The notes beneath the pieces are model-generated. The model was not told where the DNA came from and searched no databases. It saw only the letters and a program-made list of their open reading frames with translations. The position numbers were made by a program, and so were the translations under genes. From Mangifera indica (lineage: Eukaryota > Streptophyta > Magnoliopsida > Sapindales > Anacardiaceae): a stretch of DNA of 64,000 nt. Positions 49,280-59,850 of the stretch are shown here, in pieces. Position 1 is the first letter of the stretch, and each line of letters begins with the position of its first letter. The DNA lies in contig NC_058149.1 of NCBI RefSeq assembly GCF_011075055.1, positions 6,454,449 to 6,518,448 on the forward strand, read 5' to 3'.

Positions 49280-50330
49280 TTAAATGACATTTTAAAAATG
49301 AGGTTTTCATTAAAACTCTTGAAGAACCTAAAATCATAAAAAAAGACCTTCTCATCTTCTAAGGAAAAATGACAGGAAATATTAAAAGAAGAGATAAAAT
49401 CCATGAAAACAAATCAAGTTTGGAATTTGATTGACTTATCATTGGGATGAAAATCCATTAGCAACAAGTGAGTTCTCAAAATTAAACATAAGATGGATGA
49501 CTTAATAGATAGATACAAAAATTGCCTTGAGGCGAAAGACTATATTCAACAAAAAGGTGTAGATTATGAAGAAACATTTTTGTCAATTGTAAGGTTTACT
49601 TTAGTTTGTATGATTTTAGGTATTGTAGTACATTTAGATTTAGAGTTGCATCATATGAATATGAAGACAACTTTCCTTAATAGAGAGTTTGACATAAACA
49701 TTTACATGGAATAACCTGTAGGTTTCGTTGTTAAATGTTAGGAGCACAAAGTGTGAAAACTTCAAAAATCAATATATGGCCTAAAATAGTCATCTAGATA
49801 GTGGTATTTAAAATTTTATAATAGTGTAATGTTTTATGATTTTAAAATAATTGATTAAGACCACTATGTTTATGTGAAAAAGTCAGATGATAAATTTACA
49901 ATTTTATCTCTATACATAGATGATATTCTAATAGTTGAAAGTGATTTGGAGTATATGATGACTATTAAAGATTGGTTATCTATGAATTTTGACATGAGTA
50001 AGACAGATTACATATTAGAAATCAGATTTGCATTTAGTTGATTATTCAGATGATGACTGAGGAGGTGATTTAGACCAATGCAAATTCATTTTCGATTATT
50101 ACAAAAGATCTCAAATTTTATAGTAGAACCAAACATATCAACACTTAATACAATTTTGTAAAAGACGTCATTGCAAAAAGGAAAGTGAATGTACAATATA
50201 TTTTTACGCATCATATGATTGTTAATCCTTTGATCAAACCTTTTCCAAAAGATGTATATTTTGTATATTGTATTTCTGAAGCAACATTGAAAAACATGAA
50301 TTTAAGTTTATTTTATTTTTGAATATACAT
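49280..50330 (+). pseudogene. Copia RT / RNase H fragment, right arm of the inverted pair
   Basis: The plus strand reads VWNLIDL near 49420, NKWVLKIKHKMDDLIDRYK near 49460-49510, the MNMKTTFLNREFDINIYME box ending at 49714, and LSLYIDDILIVESD near 49910 (the catalytic DD pair intact). A residual RNase H end reads RTKHINT then VKDVIAKRKVNVQYI near 50120-50200. It is in opposite orientation to 48275-49235 and covers the same RT region. Confidence 0.83.
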
Positions 50331-52485
50331 CTTAAAATTTTTGGCATTTCACTCTATACACATCATTTATTTTTTGGAAGCTCAACAAGGTTAAAATATT
50401 ACACAAGTTATAGATTAACTCACTCATATAAGCAATTGTCTTCGGCGTCAGGAAAGTGAGCAGATATGAGACAGTTTCCTTTAGAAAAAAATTATTAAAA
50501 TCGAAATGTTGTCTTGATGATTAATTAAGATAAGGTCATTGATAGACATATTTGACAATGATTGCTTCGAATTTTTCACATCCAAATAACTTGTAAATAT
50601 CATATATGAGTTCTTAACAAATACCAACAAGTTCAAAGATATTTAAGAACTTAAGTTAGACATTGGATATAGCGGTTGAACTCAGATCTGTACGTTGTTA
50701 TGTATGACATGAATGGAAAATATATACTATAACACATGTTTTATCCCATGTGTACATAACTAACCAATAAAAGTAGTGAGTGAATGAATCTCTGTTTCCT
50801 CACTATGTGAGACTTTCTGAGGGTTACCTCATATTAGAACCCTTATAGTTTTTACTGTTATTTGATACTTATTTTTAGTGTTTTGCTATCTTATCTTATT
50901 ACCTATGGTTATGCCTGATTCATTATATGAAATATGATTAGAAAAATAATTAAGTTTAAATTGAGAATTTCAAGTTGAAAAGGAAAAATTATTTATTACG
51001 TGTATTCATTGGCTAACTGATCTTGTCATTCACATGTGGGATATGATTTGATAATGAATACATAAAAAGATAACATAACCTTTTATTTTGGGTATTAGAG
51101 AGGTTGGTGTTATCAAGTAAATCTAGTGTACAACGAAACTAATGATAGATTATTATATTTTTTTGCGATAAAACAACTATATTATTTCTAACAGATGTAT
51201 AATAATAAGTTCTCAAATACAAGTTGCTTCTAAGGTCGTACAATACATTCGCAAGTATGAAATATACTGCTGTATGAGATTTTTATATTTAAGTATTTAG
51301 TTTGAATCACCTGTCATGTGTGAGTAGGAGGCAGTTGGATACATATATACTATCCCAAAACGGTTGCAATGTTTTTTTTTTCAACACAATAAAATTGCTA
51401 AGCCTCCCAAAAAAAAATGTTGAAACCAAAAATACAAAAAAAAAAAGGAAAACATAGTTTTTTCACAGAATCTAAATCAATATAGTACAGTCATTTAAAG
51501 TGTATTGTGAAAATTGATAACACTTCAAGATTAATTCAAACAGAAAAACAATCTATGTATACTGTAATGCTGATTTGTTTACCGAATGGGTAGAATTTAA
51601 CAAGCTGCTTAAGGTCAGCAGTCCTTAGTTTAGAACTCGATGAATATGTAAAAATGTTTTGAGGGATTTCAGGGTATCTAAAATAAGATCTATTTAAGAA
51701 TTTCTAGATATTACATTTATGAACTTTGTAATTTCATTTATTAAAGGAATAACAAAAGTCATTATATTTATTTGTAAATTATTAAGAAGGCATTTTTGTA
51801 ATTCTATGCGTCAACTGCGGTCAAATGTTAAATCAACTAATAGTTCTTGACACCAAGGGAGTTATTAAAGCCAGTCAGGTGACTAAACCTCAAGGCACTG
51901 TGAATAATTTTTGCCCTTCTAAGTGCCACATGGGATTAATGTGAAATTTACCAGCAATAAATACTGGCCACTATCTCCTTTCACTTCTTTTATCCCAGAA
52001 AGAAAACTATAATTTCATTGTGTTTGATCAGTAAATGTTTGTGCTTCTTATTTAGTTGATCTCTAAATTTAGAGGACAACTTGTCTACACTTTTCTATTT
52101 TTGTTTTATCTTTTTCTTTTAATGAAATCTCTTTGTTTCTTCTCCAAATAAAAAAGGAAAAGAAGTTGAGATTTTGTCTAATACATACACCTTACGGCGA
52201 TAAAGTAGTTCAATTTGTCAAGGAATTGGTCTTTTGGCCTTGATTGAATTTTGGTTAACTTGAAAATATAATTATTGTTGATAAGGTAAAATTTCTTGAG
52301 AAGTTTGTTGAGAGTTGTAAGATAAAATTCTAGTGTGAAGAAAGCTATGATCTTGTCAATTATTCAGCAGATTCCTGATTAGCGTAAATGGCATTTCATT
52401 TCTCTCCCATTCATTCTCAACTCCTTTCCTTGCATTACAATGATTATCTTCTCTTTACCTATTGCATATTTGATTGCGGATGCAG
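50331..52485 (+). other. Remainder of the last intron
   Basis: AT-rich, no gene. It contains the second copy of a roughly 70-base element (about 51310-51382: agttggatacatata, ccaaaacggttgcaa, then a run of T). It ends attgcggatgcag, a good acceptor. Confidence 0.5.
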
Positions 52486-52665
52486 GAATTTATAAACAAT
52501 CACAAAGAAACAATTACAATCAGCTATGGGAAGATAGACAGTGGCTATAGATCTTCATATTCGCATTTGGGTAGTTCATCGTACTCATCATCCTCAGTAT
52601 CAACACAACTGTATGGTGGCTACAGTTCTTCTGGTGTTGGCGGCTATAGTAGTTATCGGCTTTGA
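52486..52665 (+). pseudogene. C-terminal exon of the PEPPER-like gene
   Basis: It reads EFINNHKETITISYGKIDSG, then a Ser/Tyr/Gly-rich tail ending GGYSSYRL and TGA. This is the usual carboxy terminus of the family. The exon is intact and in phase with 46648-46770. Confidence 0.85.
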
Positions 52666-53319
52666 GTGGACAGCCTCAGAATCATCAGCCTCCTTATTTG
52701 CACTAATTTCCTTCTGATTAGGGGTGAGAGAATCACTCACTCTTGAAATATTGTATGTGTACACTAACCAAGGGAAACAAAAAAACATAGTTCTAACTTT
52801 TGGTTTTATCTTACGTGGCCCAGACATGTACTGGTTAGGTTTGATGAGATAGCTTAATGAAAAATAGCTGTAATTTTCTTATCTTTGTATCCTTGTGCTG
52901 GATAAAATAAAAATTATTAAAGGAATTAATTGAGGTTATTGAGATGCCTTTCGTGCGGACGCGGAATGGATCGAGTGTTCTTGTTCTACGTGCTCAAATC
53001 CATGATGAACATGTTTTGTCTTGGTATAGAGATGTCTATCAAAGTATTTTGAAAAAAAGCTATACTAATATGCAAATATATTATGATACCTAATAAATAT
53101 TTAATTATTTTATTTTTCTAAGAGAAATGGGGAGGTATAAGTGAAAAAGTTTATTCGTGAGGATGGAAAGAGGAGGAGAAGAAAAATTTCTGATGAAAAG
53201 GGATAAAAATTTCTTGTCTCCTCTGTATTGGAAATGAAAAGGAAACAAGAAAAAGTTTTTGCCACATTATTATCTTTATCTTTGATCCAACCTATAAGAT
53301 AGACATCACCAAAAGAGAA
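52666..53319 (+). other. 3' untranslated region and downstream spacer
   Basis: A poly(A)-signal-like ataaaataaaaatt lies at about 52900-52915. From about 53040 on nothing is recognised. A minus-strand frame at 53355-53110 has no motif. Confidence 0.45.
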
Positions 53320-53519
53320 AAACAACACATAGCCTTGGATACGACCAACATACAAAGATTAAGGAGCACTCAAGCTACCTTGCACTGTTTTAGACAAATG
53401 ACCATAATATTATTTCTTCCAACCACCAATTTACCTACTAAAAAAAAAATGTGATCCACCACTATCAAATGACAACATGTACAAATTCATGGTCTAGTAT
53501 CAAAGGGACTTGTCTTAGT

Positions 53520-54060
53520 TCAATGGGTAAACAATAGAAGCTTCCCTAAGAAACCCAAGTAGCCAAGCCATATTCCTTCTTGCTCTTTCTTGTAACCTTG
53601 TCCTTCAATGCCCCTCTTTTGTTCATTGTACATCTTCCTTGATAGCCTCAGATCTGTTTCCATAATGGAATGATCTATTCAATGCTTCCTTTGGCTATAA
53701 GCAACCCAACAATCAACAATATGCTCGAGCAAGAGGTGAACCATTAGCCCTTTGGCCACCCTTACTCTCTTTCCCTTTTGAGTTCAAGGTATGTACCTGC
53801 TAGAAAGAAAATAGTTATAATAAAAAACCCCTCTCCTTCACTCTATCTAGTTCCTCCTTTACCAACTTCTCAACATCCGACCCTCTTTACTTAAAAACAC
53901 AATTAGGGAATCCCCAATCCTCCATAAGTCTTATATTCCTCAAAGAGTCCTTAATCTTTGTGAGTTCCATGGCTTGATCTCTCACTATCAGTTTAATCAT
54001 ATAAATCAAGGGTGAGGTATCCTTAGATCCTTTAGCAAATAGCCTGTTATTTTCTTTTTT
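53520..54060 (-). pseudogene. Gene-like left arm sequence of unknown identity
   Basis: The minus-strand frame ending at 53887 includes KGSKDTSPLIYMIKLIVRD, then LTKIKDSLRNIRLMEDWGFP. An intron-like end (ctagcag, minus strand near 53805) is followed by GTYLELK-type coding sequence. The right arm holds the same residues with substitutions. I do not recognise the family. Confidence 0.4.
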
Positions 54061-54090
54061 TGTAATTAAGCTTTGTATTAACAAAAGAAA

Positions 54091-54989
54091 GAAAGAAGCA
54101 AAAGTCATCAACCTTTTTGAGCATGCCCAAGAAAAGGATACCAAAGCTAGATTTTCGCCCTTCCGAAACTTATCTATAACATAAACTAAGATAGGCCTTA
54201 AGAAGGCCAAACTCTTTGCTTACCAAAAAAAAAGGCACAAGCTCCTAGATGTACAACCTTTACAACTATACAAAAAAGAATCAGCCATTCAATAACAAAT
54301 ACAAGATGAAAACTACCACATAACCCCTTAATTGGTTATGCTGAATCAAATTATATCATAAGCTCTAATGGATGTCATCTCTGACTACACAACCTATATC
54401 TATTGATACAGGACGAAACCTAAATGTGAAAAGTGGATGAGACTGAATTTAGTTTAGAAAAAAGTGATCTACTGCCTCTTCATGAAGATTATGTTATGGC
54501 TCTTTCTTCAACACGCAACTTGTCCATAAAGATTGTGTTGTAACCCCTTCTTCAATCCACAAATTGAGTGGGTCTTCGTATTAAATCATCATAGTAGTAA
54601 TCTTTTCATGGCTAAGAATCCAAATGTTTTAGATATTTACATGAATTGTAGATTTATGTTAAGGAGAATTTGGTGCCAAGAAACTAGAATCTTTTTCATG
54701 GTAATTTATTTGCTTAGATCCTTCATTCTCTGGGAGAATCTAAGATCAATAAAAACCAATAGCAAAATAAACACATTGTTAGCATAAAGAGCGTATCCTT
54801 GACTCCTCCCATCCTTCCAACCTGAAAAAGCATAGCTTTTTTTGACTTTCCATTACTAAAAATAACCATAGGCGAACCCCAACAACATGCCAAAAAAAAA
54901 AAAAACCTATCAACATGCAAGCCTTTTTGTTCTCCATATTCTCCTTTACATTTTTTAGGTCCATTGTTTTATCTTTTAATATGAACCTA
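54091..54989. other. Left part of the centre of the inverted-repeat structure
   Basis: No motif-bearing frame. Frames at 54533-54787 (plus) and 54920-54723 (minus) overlap and lack family signatures. It is probably decayed LINE sequence. Confidence 0.4.
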
Positions 54990-55740
54990 ATTTATGAAAT
55001 ATTATGGAGAAGAATGACTCCTTATGGGTTAGATGGGTGAGAACTAATATCCTTAAAAATAAATCTTTATGGGAATTTAACATTCTTCTAATTTGTTATT
55101 GGACTTGGAGAAACATCCCTCTTAAGTCAAGAAAAGAGTTTAGAATGAGTGTTTTTCAAGAAATTGGAAATGGCGAAAAAGCCTCCCTTTGGTTTGATAA
55201 TTGACACCCTGATGACCCTATTGTGGAGAAGTATAAGTTAAGAGTTGTTTATGATTCTGACCTAAGGAGACAATCAAGGAAGAGAATTGGCATTAGCCGG
55301 TGGCAAACTCTTGATCTCTGATAGATATAAAAAATCTAGTTAACTTTAAACTAAGAAAGGAAAATGACAAGATTGTTTCGAAAGCTAGAGGATCTGACAC
55401 CTTAAACATTAATTGGGCCTGACACCTCCTAAAGGACAAGAAATATATGGTAATCTGGCATAAAATTGTGTGTTACAAGAAACATATTCCAAGGCACGCT
55501 TTCTTTGTGTGGTTGACCATCAAAGGGAGACAACAAACTGACGATAAACTTATGAGGTATAGCATAATAAATAATGATATGTGCTTCGTTTGCAAAAACA
55601 ATGCTGAAACTTGACATCGTTTTTTTTCATGCAATGTGACTAAGAAAATATAGGAAGAAATTTTGAGCATGAGTGGATTGGAGCATGTAGCTATACCATA
55701 GGTTGACTATATAAATGTTTTGGCTTAGTTTGGAAGCCAT
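54990..55740 (+). pseudogene. LINE (L1-type) ORF2 C-terminal fragment, zf-RVT region
   Basis: The plus strand reads SLWVRWVRTNILKNKSLWEF, then GNGEKASLWFDN, stop, HPDDPIVEKY, typical of the segment downstream of RT in plant L1 elements. Further on it reads IPRHAFFVWLTIKGRQQTDD, MCFVCKNNAET and RFFFSCN, the zinc-binding zf-RVT region. Stops at 55202, near 55319 and near 55612 break it. The RT core itself is not visible. Confidence 0.8.
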
Positions 55741-56719
55741 AATCTACATGATATGAATGGAAATAAATAAAAGAATTTTAGCAAATGAAGGAAAGGAAGA
55801 GGAAGAGATAATCAAAGCCATAAAACTTATCATTAAAGAGAGGGTAAGAAAATTCACCAATATAAACACTTCAAATGAGAATGTTGTGATTGCTAAAGTT
55901 TGGGGCCTACCTCAAAGTGTATTTTGGGGAGGATAAGATCTGAAGTATGTCAATTATGATGCAATTATGTTTTCCTAACATGTTTTTTTTCTTGCAGGTT
56001 GCTTTACCTTTGGAGTTAAGGTGGTACTTAGTTATTTTGAGCGATTTCTTTGGTGGCCAAGTTTTCCAAATCCTTTGGAAAAATGGCTTTAACATGGTCT
56101 TGATCATATGTTCAATCTAGTACTAGAGTCTTTTAATTTTCAACAAGCTAAAATCTTTTGGCCAATTGTTGGAGTCGAGATTAGTCATGGACATGTTGGG
56201 TGCTACTATAATTTTGTAGCATGTGAAAGGTATCATCTCGGATAGAAGAATCACAGTTTGGATGCTACTAAAGATTAGTTTAGTTCTAATTATGGTTAAT
56301 GCACGGTTTGGAGCCAAATCCTCTAATCTATCAAGTAGGTTGAGTTACTTCATGTGTTTATTCCTCTTCCAAGTCTTGTTTCCTTATCTAGAGTACGCCT
56401 ACTATGTTAGACCTCTGGTGGTGGTTTCCTTGATGTTTGTTTTGCTGGTGAGCTAGAGAACCTTGGTAGACCTATACATATTCTACTTTTGCTCTTATAG
56501 GATGGATGGTGTTGTGTTTAAACTAATGAATTGAAGATTTTGCTATATTGTCTCCTTCTTGTTAGTTGTTTTTTTTTTTAACAGTTGGTGGTTGGTTATG
56601 ATGGTGAAAATGTTGGACAGTTTGTACTTGTTGTTGTATATTGTTTTTGCCATCTTGTTATCTATCTAACTAATGTTTAGATAGATATACAAGATGTGCA
56701 TAGTCTTGTTGTATGTCTC
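55741..56719 (+). other. LINE 3' tail region
   Basis: Plus-strand sequence rich in stops, ending in T-rich then AT-rich sequence before aatacaaagcttaattacc at about 56740. This fits a LINE 3' end. No gene was recognised. Confidence 0.45.
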
Positions 56720-56759
56720 TTTCTTTTTTTTGTTTAATACAAAGCTTAATTACCATAAA

Positions 56760-57330
56760 TTAATTAATAAATAAATAACATACTATTTGCTAAAGGATCT
56801 GAGGATGCCTCACCTTTCATTTCTATTATTAAACTGATAATAAAAGATCGAGCTATAAAACTCACAAAGATTAAAGACTTTTTAAGGAATATAAGACTTA
56901 TGGAGGATTGGAGGCTACCTAATTATCTTTTTAAGTAAAAAAGGTAGGATGTTAAGAACTTGGTAAAGGAGTTAGATGAAGTGAAGAAGGAGGAGAAAGA
57001 TTATTTTATTTTAATTATTTTCTTTCATGCAGGTACATACCTTGAACTTAAACATGAGAGAAATCAATGGTTTACAAGGGGCTGGTGGTTCACCTCTTAC
57101 CCGAGCATACTATTGATTGTTAGTTTGCCCATAAGCAAAAGAAGCATTGAATAAACCACTCTATCATGAAGATGGATTTGGGGCTATCAATTAGGATGTA
57201 TAGTGAATAAATGAAGGGCATTGAAGGGTAAGGTTACAAGCAAGAGCAAGAAAGAATATGGCTTAGCTATTCAGGTTTCTTAAGGAAGCTTCCTTTGTTC
57301 ACCCTTTAAACTACGACAACCCCCTTTGAT
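56760..57330 (+). pseudogene. Gene-like right arm sequence, partner of 53520-54060
   Basis: The plus strand reads KGSEDASPFISIIKLIIKD, then LTKIKDFLRNIRLMEDW, later KNLVKELDEVKKEEKDYF. An acceptor-like ttctttcatgcag precedes GTYLELKHERNQWFTRGWW. The retained exon-intron-like boundary in both arms argues for copying at the DNA level. Unidentified. Confidence 0.4.
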
Positions 57331-57528
57331 AAAAGACGGTGAATTTGTCCATTTGCCTTTTGAGGGTGGTGTATCACCTTTTTTTTTCTTTTTTTTTGAC
57401 AATTAAAAAAAGAGTAATATTATGGTAATTGCATTAGTTTAAAATAGTCTTGTTTGTTGTGCAAGGTAGCTTGAGTGTTCTTTAATCTTATTTGTGTGTT
57501 GGTTGTATCTAAGACTATTGGTTTTACT

Positions 57529-59850
57529 TGTAACATTCCTCTCCAGATACATACCTTTAGACGAAATATGAACTCGGAAAGATAAGCTAACTTGAACTTT
57601 TCTCAACACATACAATGGATAATAACATGATTAACACTTAACTACTTCTAGTGTCCAAAAATGTGCAAATGCAAAATACCTCAATATTATAAAGAGTCAA
57701 AACATAATCAACAAACCATATAATAGTGTGTCTATAGTCCACTTCAAATGAAAAATAGTACATACATAGATACATAATCCTAAATAACATATACACCCAA
57801 TATAATGTCAAAATAAGGAAAATGCCTCTTCACTCATGCAACATCTCGAGCTAAATTGTTGACTTCCTATAGGTCTCGCTACTCTCCTTGCCTACCTATA
57901 AAACTACAATAAAGAACACAATAAGTAGGTGACCTCTTGACACCTTGCATATAGTGTTCCAAAACTAGTGTTCCAATTCTATCACACAATATGATGTCAT
58001 CGATGTTTTTCAGCATCTCATATGTCTATCCAACTCATCTCGATGTACTTATGTCATATCTCTATTGGTTGTATCATCTCATATGACTATAGCAATAAAT
58101 GAAACTTCAGTATCTAGATGTCATGTCAAAGCATAAGATATCTTAGATATCTACCATATAAGTGCACATTACACAATGCTAATAACGTTTTGGGTAATAA
58201 TACCTTGGTCATATGAGGAATCAGATCATGGTCCCTCCATTATCACATCCTTATAGCTATAAAATAGTTAACACAATTACCATCATGGAATAACCTCTAC
58301 CATAGGCACATATGTGATGCATTCACTGACCATGTAAGGAATAATATAATGCAACTCTTTCTTACTATGTACCCCCACACAAATATGAGTTGCCAAGGCA
58401 TCTTAGCGTTGAGCGTATGATGCATCTCATAGGTATCTATATATCTCAAATAGTTATATTATTTTCACATATAATGCCATTTTTTTACTCAACTAATGGC
58501 TATCTCTATGTACATCATTTTTTCTAACTTTTTTGTTTTTGACTTGGATTTGCTCTAATCAAGATCTGTGACATCGTCCATACAATTGGATACCCCCTAA
58601 TTAGCTAGCTAATTTAATTTTTCTTTATTATAGTCTTTTTATACTTACCCTTTTCATCACATAGTATAGGGATAAAATCATCTTTTCTCACTATATGAAT
58701 AAGCATCCTTAACCATTACTCCTTGTGCCCTTCACACAGACCATGCACATAAATTTGCCCTTATTTTGAACGGGTGTTCATGTGACTCTTTAACTAATGG
58801 CAGACTAACAACATTAAATCTCACTCTCTAATCATGATCGTTTTTCCCTATCTCAATTGTTCATTCTAAAATACCATGAACAAGTGTGTGTCCATACTTA
58901 ATGTCCATTCATATTTAAACCTTAAAACAAATGTGCATTAGATGAATGAGGAACTATTGTCTTTATGGAGGATGAACAGGTATCCTCGTTACAAAGGGAC
59001 AACCATTCATCAATATTTGGAAATCATTAACCTACTAATTTCAACATTTTCTAGCCAAATCAAACCAACACTAAGTTTATATTTATACTACCTTGTCCCT
59101 AAACATGTTTTTATGCCAAAATAATCATCAGTCATACTCCCAAAATCACATATCATGCAATTTTTTATCCAAATTCATATTTCATAAACATATAAGCATA
59201 TCAATATACAAATTTCAACATTATCAATATTTAATCATCATCATATTATCATTATTAACTTTTATTCTAACACATTCATTCTAGTAAGTCATAACATGTA
59301 CAAAACATGACATCCAAAAGAGTAAAAACTCAAACTGAAGAGGGAGAAGTCTTCTACTTACCTTTCTTTTGTCGTAGCAACATTCTTTATTTGGTTTTTG
59401 GCAATCTCTGATGATCCATCACTCACTTCGGTGCTTCTAATCTTTGTTCTCTTTGTCATTGTTTTGTTTCTATAAATATGAATGGTGTAAAAATTGGCCA
59501 AACAACCCATGCCTTGTTTTATTTTACCAAAATAACACTATGAATGGTTATGTCTCCCTTATGCATGATTGTTCCTTTAGTTATACAACTAAAAGCATAT
59601 CTTAAAATCATAAGAAAATCGACTCTTTATCCAATTCAAATTTGTTGAACGGATGAATAGGTATGCATTTTCAGCATGCACGATTGTTTTTTATGCACTT
59701 TATATGAAATGTAAAATATGCCCTTCTCAAGGCATGAATGGGTGTCCACCCCTTTGATACACGTTTGTCCTTCCTCCCAAATAATAAATAATCAAATTTA
59801 AATATAAGGAAAAAACATAAATACTCTTGGACGTACTTGTAGGTGTTACA
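57529..59850 (-). mobile_element. Probable solo LTR of a gypsy element, 2.3 kb
   Basis: It begins TGTAACATTCCTCTCC and ends GTAGGTGTTACA. Flanking words are ttact (57524-57528) and ttgct (59851-59855), one mismatch. Its ends and layout resemble the LTRs of the gypsy element at 12572-21739 (tgtagcatccctctc... and ...gatgttaca on the plus strand), suggesting minus orientation and a related family. No second LTR or pol is seen. Confidence 0.65.

Larger units (their letters stand above)
30798..52665 (+). pseudogene. PEP-like: PEPPER-like triple-KH RNA-binding protein gene, disrupted
   Basis: Family members are nuclear RNA-binding proteins with three KH domains that regulate flowering and pistil development in Arabidopsis. 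Recognisable pieces in order: KH1 start (30798-30939), end of KH2 (45363-45511), the linker to KH3 (45591-45845), KH3 (46648-46770) and the C-terminus (52486-52665). Lesions: the remainder of KH1 and most of KH2 are absent; TAG lies in frame upstream of KH1 near 30763; the acceptor before the linker exon reads GG in place of AG; an in-frame TAA lies at 45714-45716; and about 25 residues of KH3 are deleted in frame. A hAT element abuts its 5' side. A tandem copia pair of 11.3 kb splits it after KH1. The C-terminal exons keep clean GT/AG borders. I infer a pseudogene. The family comparison is from memory. Confidence 0.8.
53320..57525. mobile_element. Long inverted-repeat structure with LINE sequence in the middle
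   Basis: The left arm (about 53320-54090) and right arm (about 56720-57525) match in inverted orientation over roughly 750-800 bases. For example, caagctaccttgcac at 53380 pairs with gtgcaaggtagcttg near 57460, and the block around 53925 pairs with that around 56900. The inner 40 bases of each arm (aatacaaagcttaatta) look like a plant LINE 3' end. The centre carries a LINE fragment. It could be a foldback transposon or a local inverted duplication; the ends lack a clear target duplication. Confidence 0.75.

Noticed and set aside
54723..54964. Overlapping minus-strand frames as a membrane protein
   Set aside because: The hydrophobic content comes from T-rich DNA. There are two overlapping frames, no motif, and they lie inside the inverted-repeat structure.
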